Shown in pieces: positions 45,995 through 54,125 of a DNA stretch of 64,000 bases (its first letter is position 1; each line of letters opens with the position of its first letter). The DNA lies in contig NZ_CACSJO010000012.1 of NCBI RefSeq assembly GCF_902706195.1, positions 62,001-126,000 of the forward strand, in the 5' to 3' direction. The position numbers and the translations under genes were made by a program. The notes under the pieces were generated by a model. The model did not search any database, had not been told where the DNA came from, and saw nothing but the letters and a program-made list of their open reading frames with translations. Source of the DNA: Novosphingobium sp. 18050 (GTDB lineage: Bacteria; Pseudomonadota; Alphaproteobacteria; Sphingomonadales; Sphingomonadaceae).

Positions 45995-46360
45995 TCAGGC
46001 TGGAGCGCCGCCGTTTTCATTGGACAGTCCGTCAATCACGGCGCGGTTGACGGAGATCAGTTCATCGATCGCCTCGCGTCCGGTGATCACCAGCGAAGTG
46101 TACTTGTCCACCCACAGGCCGAGCGAGATGATCCCGGCGCGCAGCTCGGCGGGCAACCCGTTTTCCGGGGACTGGCACAAGTTGCGGAAGATCGTCCACG
46201 CCTGCCGGTTGCGGTGAAGCGCGGGGGCCAGCTTCACTCCGGCAAGACCGGCATCTCGCGCGGCGATCATCTCGCCGGTGATTTCGCTCATCAGCCGGTA
46301 TTCCGTGCTGCGCGGCGTGGCAGCGACTTTCTGAGCGCGGACATAGGCATTGACGGACAT
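45995..46360 (-). CDS. flaF: Flagellar biosynthesis regulator FlaF
   Basis: The 121-aa protein starts at the ATG at 46360 (MSVNAYVRAQKVAATPRSTEYRLMSEITGEMIAA) and shows FlaF features: RQAWTIFRNLCQSPENGLPAELRAGIISLGLWVDKYT. In Caulobacter FlaF is needed for flagellin translation and secretion and works against FlbT. It converges on the sigma-like gene (18-bp gap) and is divergent from motA. Confidence 0.9.
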   Translation of the reverse strand: MSVNAYVRAQKVAATPRSTEYRLMSEITGEMIAARDAGLAGVKLAPALHRNRQAWTIFRNLCQSPENGLPAELRAGIISLGLWVDKYTSLVITGREAIDELISVNRAVIDGLSNENGGAPA

Positions 46361-46421
46361 CGCGGGGGCTCCGGCTACGACATGGCCGTTCCGAGAGGGG
46401 CACTCGGGCCGGCGCCTCTTC

Positions 46422-46450
46422 CATATAGGATGATCGAAGGCGAAGCGGTC
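46422..46450 (-). promoter_or_regulatory. Candidate flagellar promoter of flaF (GACCGC-N17-TATATG)
   Basis: Minus strand: GACCGC (46450-46445), 17 bp ending in TCC, TATATG (46427-46422), placing a start about 55 bp before the flaF ATG. It is divergent from the motA promoter, which uses the same layout. Confidence 0.5.
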
Positions 46451-46487
46451 GCGCCTTGCACATCGGCGGCGGAAAATGCGCTCGTCG

Positions 46488-46516
46488 CACCGCATCTCAG
46501 CACACCGTCCTATAAC
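46488..46516 (+). promoter_or_regulatory. Candidate flagellar promoter of motA (CACCGC-N17-TATAAC)
   Basis: CACCGC (46488-46493), 17 bp ending in TCC, TATAAC (46511-46516), about 50 bp before the motA ATG. The -35-like hexamer differs from the flgE and flaF ones by one base. Confidence 0.5.
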
Positions 46517-46566
46517 TAAGCCTACAGACCGCGCGCGCGGTCCCCCTATTTGCGGACTTCCTTTTC

Positions 46567-47451
46567 ATGCTGAACATCGTCGGCCTTGTCGTCATCCTGC
46601 TGTGCGTCTTCGGCAGCTTCCTGATGTCGGGCGGCAGCATGACGGTCATCTTCCACGCGCTGCCGCACGAGATGATGGCCATCGCCGGCGCTGCGCTGGG
46701 CGCCTTCGTGCTCGGTAATTCGGTGACGACGCTGAAGAAGAGCTGGGCCGGCGTGGTCCGCGTGTTCAAGGGTAACCGCTGGAAGGAGGCCGACTTTCGC
46801 GACCTCCTCGCCCTGCTCTACACCCTGCTGGCGACGTTCCGCAAAGGCGGCGCCAATGCCATCGAACCGCATCTGGACGCGCCTGCCGAAAGCCCGATCT
46901 TTTCGCGCTATCCCAGCCTGCTGAAGGACCATGAACTGATCGAGTTCATCTGCGACTACCTGCGCATGATGACCGTCAACTTCGAAGACCCGCACCAGCT
47001 GGCCGAGGCGATGGAAGGCGACATGGAGCGCCACCACCACGAAGAAATGGCGCCGCAGCACGCGATCCAGATGATGGCCGACGGCCTGCCCGCCATCGGC
47101 ATCGTCGCCGCCGTTCTGGGCGTCATCAAGACGATGAGTTCGATCGACCAGCCCACCGAAGTCCTGGGTGCGATGATTGGCGGCGCGCTGGTCGGCACGT
47201 TCCTGGGCGTGCTTCTGGCCTACTGCCTCGTCGGCCCGATCGCGCAGAAGCTGCAGCAGATCATCGATGCCGACTTCAAGCCATTCCTCATCGTCAAGAC
47301 GGCGATCATCGGCCATGCGCAGGAGCAGCCCACCGAAGTGGCCATCGAGCTGGCCCGCCGCATGACGCCGTCGCCTTACGCGCCCAGCTTCCAGCAGATG
47401 GAAGCGGCGCTGGAGGCGGTGAAGGATCAGCTCAATGCCGCTCCGGCCTGA
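46567..47451 (+). CDS. motA: Flagellar motor stator protein MotA
   Basis: The 294-aa protein has four membrane helices (two near residues 1-50, two near 180-235) and the large cytoplasmic loop that touches FliG. Typical are LPHEMMAIAGAALGAFVLGNS near the N-terminus and GLPAIGIVAAVLGVIKTM in helix 3, whose Pro takes part in proton-driven torque. With MotB it forms the stator channel. motB follows after 16 bp. Confidence 0.95.
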   Translation: MLNIVGLVVILLCVFGSFLMSGGSMTVIFHALPHEMMAIAGAALGAFVLGNSVTTLKKSWAGVVRVFKGNRWKEADFRDLLALLYTLLATFRKGGANAIEPHLDAPAESPIFSRYPSLLKDHELIEFICDYLRMMTVNFEDPHQLAEAMEGDMERHHHEEMAPQHAIQMMADGLPAIGIVAAVLGVIKTMSSIDQPTEVLGAMIGGALVGTFLGVLLAYCLVGPIAQKLQQIIDADFKPFLIVKTAIIGHAQEQPTEVAIELARRMTPSPYAPSFQQMEAALEAVKDQLNAAPA

Positions 47452-47467
47452 CCGGGCGCGCTAGGCC

Positions 47468-48334
47468 ATGGCTGGAAAAGACCCCAACAAACGCCCGATC
47501 GTAATCCGCAAGGTTAAGAAGGTGGTCGGCGGCGGCCATCACGGCGGCGCATGGAAAGTCGCCTATGCGGACTTCGTGACCGCCATGATGGCCTTCTTCA
47601 TGCTGCTGTGGCTGCTGGCCAACCCCGACGAGGTACAGCTCAAGGGACTGGCCGAATACTTCTCGCCGGAAACCCAGAAGACAAGCCTCTCGACCACGCT
47701 AAGCGACCGCCCCGGCGCGCAGCCGGGCGCGGGCGGGCATGGCCGCAACAACCAGTCATCCGACAGCGAAGCTCACGGGCAGCCCGCTGCCGAAGCGGGG
47801 GCCGAAGGCGTCTCGCGCGGGGGTACGGCCGACGTGCCCGAAGCCGCGCTGCGGGTCATGGCGGAGGAGATGAGGGTCGAGTTGGAGCCGCCGCTCGATT
47901 CCAACCAGGGAAATCATAACATCGACGTGCGCCCCAGCCGCGAAGGCATGCGCATCCATCTGATCGACAGCCCGCAACGCTCGATGTTCAAGGGCAGCAC
48001 CGCACAGCTCAACGACTTCGCCAAGGCCATGCTGGCCCGCGCCGCCCGCAAGCTGGCGGGCATCGACGCGCGCATCGCGATCGAGGGTCACACCGACGGC
48101 AGCGGCGGCAACAGCGAAGCCAACTGGAACCTCTCGGCCCAGCGCGCCCTCGCGGCGCGATCGGCGATGGTAGCGGCAGGGCTGCCGGCGGACCACTTTT
48201 CGGAAGTCGTCGCCAAGGCGGGCACCGAGCCGGTCTATCCCGAGGCCCCCGACCGTCCGGAAAACCGGCGGATCACCATCGTCGTCATGGCTCAGGCGGG
48301 CGCTCTGCCCCGCGACGCCAGTTTCAAGTTCTGA
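47468..48334 (+). CDS. motB: Flagellar motor stator protein MotB
   Basis: The 288-aa protein begins with a basic stretch, then one membrane helix (about 32-51) with the proton-accepting Asp35 in VAYADFVTAMMAFFMLLWLL. A Gly/Ser/Gln linker follows, and a C-terminal OmpA-like peptidoglycan-binding domain (IAIEGHTDGSGGNSEANWNLSAQRA, about 198-222). It anchors the stator to the cell wall. Confidence 0.95.
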   Translation: MAGKDPNKRPIVIRKVKKVVGGGHHGGAWKVAYADFVTAMMAFFMLLWLLANPDEVQLKGLAEYFSPETQKTSLSTTLSDRPGAQPGAGGHGRNNQSSDSEAHGQPAAEAGAEGVSRGGTADVPEAALRVMAEEMRVELEPPLDSNQGNHNIDVRPSREGMRIHLIDSPQRSMFKGSTAQLNDFAKAMLARAARKLAGIDARIAIEGHTDGSGGNSEANWNLSAQRALAARSAMVAAGLPADHFSEVVAKAGTEPVYPEAPDRPENRRITIVVMAQAGALPRDASFKF

Positions 48335-48338
48335 GGCC

Positions 48339-48788
48339 ATGATAAAGCGCATCGGCATAGGTATCGCAGCGGTGATCGCAGGCCTTGGCGTCGGCGGGGC
48401 CGGGGCGTGGGGCGTCTCGCACTATCTGCCGCAGTTCGTCGGCGGCGCCGCGCACGGCAAAGCCGAGACGAAAGTCGAAACCGCGTTCGTGCCTGCGGGC
48501 GAGATCCTTGCACCGCTGGTCTTCGCAGACGGGCGACTATCGGGCTACGTCACCTTCGAATGCCAGCTGGAAGTGCCCAGGGACGCGAGCGAGGAGGTCG
48601 GCGCGAAGCTGCCTCTGCTGCTCAATGCGATCAATCTGCGTACCTACCGCAGTCCGCTCGCCAGCGGACCGGACGGGCTGGTCCCCGGCCTGGACGCCTT
48701 CCGCAAGGTGGTGATGGAAGCCGCGGTGGAAGTCTACGGCAAGGGCGTGGTGCGTTCGGTCGCGGTGACGCGGGCCTCTCCGGCGTAG
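48339..48788 (+). CDS. FliL-like stator-associated membrane protein
   Basis: The 149-aa protein has one N-terminal membrane helix (about residues 5-27) and a periplasmic domain (AFVPAGEILAPLVFADGRLSGYVTFECQLEVP). Size, topology and its place 4 bp after motB fit FliL, which surrounds the stator and tunes torque. Sequence likeness to FliL is faint, so the call rests mainly on context. Confidence 0.55.
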   Translation: MIKRIGIGIAAVIAGLGVGGAGAWGVSHYLPQFVGGAAHGKAETKVETAFVPAGEILAPLVFADGRLSGYVTFECQLEVPRDASEEVGAKLPLLLNAINLRTYRSPLASGPDGLVPGLDAFRKVVMEAAVEVYGKGVVRSVAVTRASPA

Positions 48789-48819
48789 CTGGAGCGCTCC
48801 CCCTGAGGGAAAGAGCCGT

Positions 48820-49596
48820 TTAACCCGGCCCGCCGAAACTCTTCACCAGCGAACCTGCGACCAGCGCCCACCCGTCCACCAGCACGAAGAAAATGATCTT
48901 CATCGGCAGCGATATCGTCGCCGGAGGGAGCATCATCATGCCCATCGCCATCAGCACGGCGGCCACGGCAAGGTCGATCACCAGGAACGGCAGCAGCAAC
49001 AGGAAACCAATCTCGAAAGCGCGGCGCAGTTCCGAGATCATGAAGGCAGGCATCAGCGTCGTCATCGGTAGCTCCGCACGGGTCCGCGGGGTCTTGCCGG
49101 AGAGACGCACGAACAGCTTCACGTCGTCCTCGCGCACTTGCCTGAGCATGAAGGAGTGGAACGGCCGGCTTGCCCGTTCGAGCGCCTGCGTCTCGTTGAT
49201 GGTGCCGGCGTTGTAAGGCTCCATGCCCTGCTTCCATGCGGCGTCGAAGGTCGGCGCCATGACGAAGAAACTCAGGAACAGCGCCAGGCTGATAACGATC
49301 GGGTTCGGCGGCACACCCTGCACGCCCAGCCCTGAACGCAGCAGCGAAAGCGCGACAACGATCCGCGTGAACGAGGTGATCGTCATCAGGATGCCGGGCG
49401 CGAGGCTGAGCACCGTCATGATCATGACGAGCTGGAGCACCCGGTTCGTCATGCCGCCGCCCCCGCCCGCAAGCGCCGCCGCGGCCTGTGCCAATGCGGC
49501 CTCGGGCAGGGCGAGGAGCAGCGCGGCCCCGGCAAGCGCGGCGCAGCGCTTCACGCTCCAGACCGGGCGGAATTTGCAGGCAATGGCTTCAGGCAT
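48820..49596 (-). CDS. fliP: Flagellar export gate protein FliP
   Basis: The 258-aa protein has an N-terminal signal-like segment (about 16-36) and four membrane helices. Clear FliP motifs are VMIMTVLSLAPGILMTITSFTRIVVALSLLR, MAPTFDAAWKQGMEPY, PAFMISELRRAFEIGFLLLLPFLVIDLAV and the Met-rich gasket region GMMMLPPATISLPMKIIFFVLVDGW. Five FliP, four FliQ and one FliR build the gate. It overlaps the end of fliO by 8 nt. A GTG at codon 15 is an alternative start. Confidence 0.95.
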   Translation of the reverse strand: MPEAIACKFRPVWSVKRCAALAGAALLLALPEAALAQAAAALAGGGGGMTNRVLQLVMIMTVLSLAPGILMTITSFTRIVVALSLLRSGLGVQGVPPNPIVISLALFLSFFVMAPTFDAAWKQGMEPYNAGTINETQALERASRPFHSFMLRQVREDDVKLFVRLSGKTPRTRAELPMTTLMPAFMISELRRAFEIGFLLLLPFLVIDLAVAAVLMAMGMMMLPPATISLPMKIIFFVLVDGWALVAGSLVKSFGGPG

Positions 49597-50065
49597 CAGG
49601 GGTAATCTCGGGGCTGCGCAGGACGCGATTCAGGGAGGCGCCGACTATCCGGCCGAAACTGGTCGGCGCAGGATCGGGTAGGTCGCTTTCCTTGAACCCG
49701 ACTTCGGGCAGAGTGGAAATTTTGGACATGAAGGACGCATCCTCCGCCTTCGGAGCCGCAACGGCAGGCGCCTCCGGGGCGCGGCAGGTGTCCAGCACCA
49801 CGACGCCTTCCGGGCCGATCACCAGGCTGAATTCGGTATCATCGCGGCGCAGCAGGATGACCGAGCGCCGCTGGTCGATCGCCAGCCTCTCGACCACCTT
49901 GAGACGGCGCTCAGGCCCGGCGTTGCCGAACTTTTCCAGCCACTTGCCAAGGCCCTTGCCGTCCACCGTCAGGTCGAACCGACGCACCGCCCACAGTGCG
50001 CCCCAAAGCGCCCCCAGAACGACGCCAAGCGCGCCTAGCGTGCGCAGGAGCGACCATGCGTCCAC
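49589..50065 (-). CDS. fliO: Flagellar protein FliO
   Basis: The 158-aa protein has one N-terminal membrane helix (about residues 5-27) followed by a short conserved domain (RRLKVVERLAIDQRRSVILLRRDDTEFSLVIGPEGVVVLD) and a disordered C-terminus. FliO assists assembly of the FliP ring. It lies between fliN (3 bp) and fliP (8-nt overlap). Confidence 0.88.
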   Translation of the reverse strand: MDAWSLLRTLGALGVVLGALWGALWAVRRFDLTVDGKGLGKWLEKFGNAGPERRLKVVERLAIDQRRSVILLRRDDTEFSLVIGPEGVVVLDTCRAPEAPAVAAPKAEDASFMSKISTLPEVGFKESDLPDPAPTSFGRIVGASLNRVLRSPEITPDA

Positions 50066-50068
50066 GCC

Positions 50069-50302
50069 TCAGCGTTCCCGCTCGACGACGTGGGTGATCT
50101 CCAGCGACATCGACTCGCCATTGACGAGGATACGGCCCTCGGCGACGAGGCGGTCGTTGACGTAGACGCGCGTCGGATCGTCCTGCCCGCAGTCGAGCGG
50201 GATCATCGCGCCGCGGCTCATCTTGAGGACCTGACGGATCGGGATGCTCGTCGATCCGAGCACGATCTGCAGGTCGATGGGAATGCCTTCGAGGACGGAC
50301 AC
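50069..50302 (-). CDS. fliN: Flagellar motor switch protein FliN (SpoA domain only)
   Basis: The 77-aa protein starts at GTG 50302 after AAAGGAG. It is a bare SpoA/FliN domain: IPIDLQIVLGSTSIPIRQVLKMSRGAMIPL, then VYVNDRLVAEGRILVNGESMSLEITHVV. FliN forms the C-ring base together with FliM and binds the export apparatus. The N-terminal extension found in many FliN proteins is absent. Longer starts would run through two promoter-like boxes and are rejected. Confidence 0.88.
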   Translation of the reverse strand: MSVLEGIPIDLQIVLGSTSIPIRQVLKMSRGAMIPLDCGQDDPTRVYVNDRLVAEGRILVNGESMSLEITHVVERER

Positions 50303-50324
50303 AGCGCGTCTCCTTTCATGGCGG

Positions 50325-50353
50325 ATTATAGGAAATAAATTATAGGAGCGATC
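50325..50353 (-). promoter_or_regulatory. Candidate promoter of fliN-fliO-fliP (GATCGC-N17-TATAAT)
   Basis: Minus strand: GATCGC (50353-50348), 17 bp, TATAAT (50330-50325); the last three spacer bases are TCC. A second TCCTATAAT (50347-50339) lies inside the spacer, 14 bp upstream, giving two tandem boxes. The start would fall close to 50318, leaving a leader of some 16 nt. Confidence 0.5.
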
Positions 50354-50371
50354 CGCCACTAGGAAAAAATT

Positions 50372-50380
50372 GCCTATAAG
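50372..50380 (+). promoter_or_regulatory. GCCTATAAG box upstream of flgC
   Basis: GCCTATAAG lies 53 bp before the flgC ATG and is divergent from the fliN boxes. TCCGCC is found 17 bp upstream of TATAAG. This is the least conserved member of the set. Confidence 0.4.
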
Positions 50381-50433
50381 GATGCGAGGGGCCCCGCCAA
50401 AGGTGGGCGGGCATTGCGGGCAGGAGCGCGTTC

Positions 50434-50844
50434 GTGGCGGAACTGGGCAATTCGATCGACGTCTCGGCATCGGGACTGCGGGCGCAGGCGCTGCGCATGC
50501 GCGTGATCGCCGAGAACCTTGCCAATTCGGACTCCGTGGCGAAAACGCCGGAAGGCGATCCCTATCGCCGCCGCGTCGCCACTTTCGCCGCCGAAGTCGA
50601 CCGTGCCAGCGGAGCCACCCAAGTTTCGGTCAAGTCCATCGAGGCTGACAAAAGCGCCTTCGGACGCATCTACCAGCCCGGCAATCCGGCAGCGGACGGG
50701 CAAGGCTATGTCGAGCAGCCCAACGTCAATCCGCTGATCGAAGCGGCCGACATGAAGGCGGCCCAGCGCTCCTACGAGGCCAACCTCAACGCCATCGAAT
50801 CCGCGCGCGGCATGACCATGCGCACCATCGATCTGCTGAAGTAA
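50434..50844 (+). CDS. flgC: Flagellar basal-body rod protein FlgC
   Basis: The 136-aa protein has the rod N-terminal motif SIDVSASGLRAQALRMRVIAENLANSDS and the FlgC C-terminus GYVEQPNVNPLIEAADMKAAQRSYEANLNAIESARGM. FlgB, normally its direct neighbour, is 9 kb away on the other strand. It leads the unit flgC-fliE-fliQ-fliR-flhB. Confidence 0.95.
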   Translation: MAELGNSIDVSASGLRAQALRMRVIAENLANSDSVAKTPEGDPYRRRVATFAAEVDRASGATQVSVKSIEADKSAFGRIYQPGNPAADGQGYVEQPNVNPLIEAADMKAAQRSYEANLNAIESARGMTMRTIDLLK

Positions 50845-50856
50845 GGATAGACGGCG

Positions 50857-51291
50857 ATGTCCATCGGAGCACTCGACGCTGCCTCGGCCTATGGCCGGGC
50901 GATGCGGGCAGCCTCGCCGCTTTCGGGCGGCACGCAAGGCGCAGCAGGACTGGGCGCCGGTTCGGCAACCGGAGGAAGCGCGGGCCTCTCCAGCATCGGG
51001 CCGGGCCTTGCACCGGGCATTTCCGGGGGGATTTCGGGCGGCCTTGGCGGCACGCTGGGCACCCAGACCGGCGGTAGCAGCTTCGGCGGCATGATCGAAT
51101 CCATGGTCTCCGAAACCGCAGGCTCCCTGCGCGCGGCAGAGACCCAGAGCGTCAAGCAAATCGGCGGCAAGGGCGATCTCATCGACGTCGTCACCGCCAT
51201 CGGCGCAGCGGAAACGGCGCTGGATACCGTGGTTGCCGTGCGTGACCGGGTTGTCTCTGCCTATTCCGACATCATGCGGATGCAGATCTAG
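50857..51291 (+). CDS. fliE: Flagellar hook-basal body complex protein FliE
   Basis: The 144-aa protein has a Gly/Ser/Ala-rich N-terminal half and the conserved FliE C-terminus (GGMIESMVSETAGSLRAAETQSVKQIGGKGDLIDVVTAIGAAETALDTVVAVRDRVVSAYSDIMRMQI). It connects the MS ring and export gate to the rod. The N-terminal low-complexity stretch is longer than usual. It is 12 bp after flgC. Confidence 0.92.
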   Translation: MSIGALDAASAYGRAMRAASPLSGGTQGAAGLGAGSATGGSAGLSSIGPGLAPGISGGISGGLGGTLGTQTGGSSFGGMIESMVSETAGSLRAAETQSVKQIGGKGDLIDVVTAIGAAETALDTVVAVRDRVVSAYSDIMRMQI

Positions 51292-51342
51292 CATCATGTT
51301 CCCATTCCGCTTCGTCCTTGCGAACGAGAGCGCCGTCACGCC

Positions 51343-51606
51343 ATGAATCCCGAACAGGCCATCGAACTGGCGCGCGCGGCGCTGATGCTGATGCTGACCA
51401 TCACGGGGCCGATGCTGATCTCCGCGCTGATCGTCGGCGTCGTCATCGGCCTGGTCCAGGCGCTGACGCAAGTGCAGGAAATGACGCTGACTTTCGTGCC
51501 CAAGCTACTGGTGCTGGGCGTGGTCATGCTGATCAGCCTGCCGATGATCGGCCATGCGCTGGGCGCCTTCATGGACCGCATCGCCGACGTCATCGTCTCG
51601 GGCTGA
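51343..51606 (+). CDS. fliQ: Flagellar export gate protein FliQ
   Basis: The 87-aa protein has two membrane helices (about residues 14-40 and 50-75) and the motif IGLVQALTQVQEMTLTFVPKLL, diagnostic for FliQ. It starts 51 bp after fliE and 4 bp before fliR. Confidence 0.94.
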   Translation: MNPEQAIELARAALMLMLTITGPMLISALIVGVVIGLVQALTQVQEMTLTFVPKLLVLGVVMLISLPMIGHALGAFMDRIADVIVSG

Positions 51607-51610
51607 GACC

Positions 51611-52390
51611 GTGGACGCGCTCGACCTGGCTACGCTGCTCAGGCTGCCGATCGATACGGCGACCTTCCTGATCCTGTTCTGCCGGGTCGGCGCGGTGCTC
51701 ATGCTGCTGCCGGCCTTCTCCGAGGAATCCGTGCCTCCGCAGATCCGGCTGGTGATGGCGCTGGCCTTCACCTTCGGGATGTACGGAATGCTGGAAGGCC
51801 GCGTGGCCCCGGCGGTGAAATCGGACATCTCGCTGCCCCTTCTGGTGATGGGCGAGGTCATGGTGGGCCTTGCCATGGGCATGGTGGTGCGCATCATGTT
51901 CAGCGCGGCCGCCATCGCGGGCGCCATCGCCGCGCAGCAGGTCGGACTGTCTTCGGCGCTGGTGAACGATCCGGCAATGGGCGGGCAGGCACCTCTGCTC
52001 TCGCGCCTGATCGGGCTGGCCGCAGTGGTGGTGTGCATGGGCACTGGAGTCCATCACTTGTGGATTTCCGCGATCTTCGGCTCCTACGCGACTTTCCCGG
52101 TGGGCGGGATGCCGCCGGCAGCGGATTTCGCGCACCTCGCCGTCTCGGTGATGGGACAGACGCTGGCGCTGGGGCTGAGCCTTTGCGCGCCGCTGATCCT
52201 TTACGGGATGCTGTTCAACCTTGGGCTGGGGCTGGCAGCGCGGGTAGCGCCTTCGATCCAGGTGTTCTTCATCTCCCAGCCGCTCAACCTGCTGCTGGGC
52301 CTGTCGGTGCTGGCGATGTCGATCGGAGCGATGCTGACCGCCTTTGCCGCCGCGATGGCCACGTTCATGCAGGACGGGTGGAAGCTGTAG
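51611..52390 (+). CDS. fliR: Flagellar export gate protein FliR
   Basis: The 259-aa protein starts at GTG 51611. It has six predicted membrane helices and FliR features such as LFCRVGAVLMLLPAFSEESVPPQIRLVMALAF and VQVFFI-like IQVFFISQPLNLLLGL. It closes the FliPQR gate. An in-frame ATG further upstream would lie inside fliQ. One base separates it from flhB. Confidence 0.93.
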   Translation: MDALDLATLLRLPIDTATFLILFCRVGAVLMLLPAFSEESVPPQIRLVMALAFTFGMYGMLEGRVAPAVKSDISLPLLVMGEVMVGLAMGMVVRIMFSAAAIAGAIAAQQVGLSSALVNDPAMGGQAPLLSRLIGLAAVVVCMGTGVHHLWISAIFGSYATFPVGGMPPAADFAHLAVSVMGQTLALGLSLCAPLILYGMLFNLGLGLAARVAPSIQVFFISQPLNLLLGLSVLAMSIGAMLTAFAAAMATFMQDGWKL

Positions 52391-52391
52391 G

Positions 52392-53465
52392 ATGGCCGAC
52401 GAAGCCGACAAGGACCAGCGGACTCACGAACCTACCGCCAAAAAGCTGGAGGACGCCCGCAAGCGCGGCGAAACCGCGATGGCGCCGGAGATGCGCCATG
52501 CCACGATGATGGCGGGCGCGCTGGCGGTGACCGGGTGGCTGGGCCTCTCGGCGATACAGCGGCTGGGCACCATGCTCAAGCGCCTCTGGGGCAGCGCAGA
52601 TGACTATCCGCTCGACCCGGACGGCGCGCAGAACCTTGTCACCGGGGTCATGTGGCACACGGGTTTGTCGCTGCTGCCGATCTTTGCGGTGCTGCTCGCC
52701 ACTGCCATCGCCACCGTGTTCCTGCAGGGCCGTGCCACGCTGAGCTGGTCGCGGGTGGCGCCCAAGTGGTCCAAGCTATCTCCCGCCAGCGGGGCCCAGC
52801 GCCTGTTCGGCACCCGCGCGCTGGTGGAATTCGCCAAGACCCTGGCCAAGATCAGCGCCATCGGCCTTGTCGTGTGGATGGTGCTGGCGCCCCGTCTCGA
52901 AGGGGTGGACGGGCTGGTCGGCCGGGCACCCGGCGCGATCGGCGCGGCGGCGGCGGGGCTGGCGTTCGAGGCGCTGCGCGCGGTCGTGCTGCTGGTTGCC
53001 GCGTTGGCGCTGTTCGACTTCATCTACCAGCGCCGCGCCTTCCTGAAACGGATGCGCATGACGCTGCAGGAAGTGAAGGACGAGCACAAGCAGGCTGACG
53101 GCGACCCCAAGATCAAGGCCAAGATCCGCCAGATCCAGATGCAGCGGGCCAGCAGGCGGATGATGTCGGCCGTGCCCGGCGCCAGCGTGATCGTCACCAA
53201 TCCCACGCACTATGCCGTCGCGCTGAAGTACGAGCACGGCGTCACCGCCGCGCCGACGGTGGTGGCCAAGGGCGTCGACGCGGTCGCCTTGCGCATCCGC
53301 GAAGTCGGCGCCGAGGCGAACGTGCCGATCTTCGAAAGCCCCCCGCTGGCCCGCGCGCTGTTCGCGGCGGTGGAAATCGACCACCCGATCCCCATCGAAC
53401 ACTACGCGGCCGTGGCCGAGATCATCGGCTATGTGATGCGCCTCGCCCGCGAGAAGAAGAAGTAA
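52392..53465 (+). CDS. flhB: Flagellar export switch protein FlhB
   Basis: The 357-aa protein starts at ATG 52392 (EADKDQRTHEPTAKKLEDARKRGE). It has four membrane helices (about 35-60, 90-110, 140-165, 185-210) and a cytoplasmic domain with the self-cleavage site N-P-T-H at residues 270-273, between Asn270 and Pro271. Cleavage switches export from rod/hook to filament substrates. It ends the flgC-fliE-fliQ-fliR-flhB unit. Confidence 0.96.
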   Translation: MADEADKDQRTHEPTAKKLEDARKRGETAMAPEMRHATMMAGALAVTGWLGLSAIQRLGTMLKRLWGSADDYPLDPDGAQNLVTGVMWHTGLSLLPIFAVLLATAIATVFLQGRATLSWSRVAPKWSKLSPASGAQRLFGTRALVEFAKTLAKISAIGLVVWMVLAPRLEGVDGLVGRAPGAIGAAAAGLAFEALRAVVLLVAALALFDFIYQRRAFLKRMRMTLQEVKDEHKQADGDPKIKAKIRQIQMQRASRRMMSAVPGASVIVTNPTHYAVALKYEHGVTAAPTVVAKGVDAVALRIREVGAEANVPIFESPPLARALFAAVEIDHPIPIEHYAAVAEIIGYVMRLAREKKK

Positions 53466-53494
53466 CGGCGCGGGCCCCTGCCCGGATGCCTGCG

Positions 53495-53881
53495 CTAATG
53501 GTGGACGGCCTTGTGCTGCAAGGAGGCGGCGACTTCTTCCGCCGGAGCGGCTTCGCCCTGATCCTGGCTTTCATCAGCAGCCATGTCGCCGTTTCCGTAG
53601 CACCACTTCATCAGGCGAGTGAAAGACGGGCTGCCGGCAAAGGCCACCTCACCGCCGCCGTAGAAGAAGGTTTCGGTTCCGGTGAACGGCCCCCGATCGT
53701 TCACCGCCTTCACCCTCCCGTGGTAAATCTTCCTGTCGCCGGAGCACTGTTCGACGGATTCGAATTCCGCTGAAGCGCCTTCGACGAGGTTCCTCTTCAC
53801 GGCCTCCTCGACCTCGTTCTTGCACCCGCTCAAGGCGGCTGCCGCTCCCAGCAGCAGTGCTGCAATATGCACGGATTTCAT
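53495..53881 (-). CDS. Lipoprotein of unknown function
   Basis: The 128-aa product has a lipoprotein signal (AALLLGAAAALSGC, Cys19). The mature part contains EECSGDRKIYHGRV-like text (VEQCSGDRKIYHGRVKAVNDRGPFTG, in pieces) and one further cysteine near KWCYGNGD, plus an acidic tail. No domain is recognised. It is convergent with flhB and sits alone between two flagellar units, so a motility role is not implied. Confidence 0.7.
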   Translation of the reverse strand: MKSVHIAALLLGAAAALSGCKNEVEEAVKRNLVEGASAEFESVEQCSGDRKIYHGRVKAVNDRGPFTGTETFFYGGGEVAFAGSPSFTRLMKWCYGNGDMAADESQDQGEAAPAEEVAASLQHKAVHH

Positions 53882-54109
53882 GCTATACCCCTAGGGCTGC
53901 CCCGCCCCGGATAGTGTGTTTAACTATTTGAGGTCCGGCAATAATCAGGATCAACGTCCGAAAGCAGGGAGGTGGAATTGCCCCACTTGCGCGCATTGCA
54001 TTTGTCCCCATGCTAGAGCGCCAAAACCTGCCGGGCAGGGGTTAGCCATCCATAAAGTTCTGCGCGGCGATAAAACCGCATGGCCTGCGCCCGGTCCGCG
54101 TCCGATTCG

Positions 54110-54118
54110 TCCTATAAT
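54110..54118 (+). promoter_or_regulatory. TCCTATAAT box at the flgI start
   Basis: TCCTATAAT overlaps a possible ATG at 54117. CCCGGT lies 17 bp before TATAAT. If this is a -10 box, transcription begins at about 54125, next to the ATG at 54126. Confidence 0.45.
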
Positions 54119-54125
54119 GACCACG

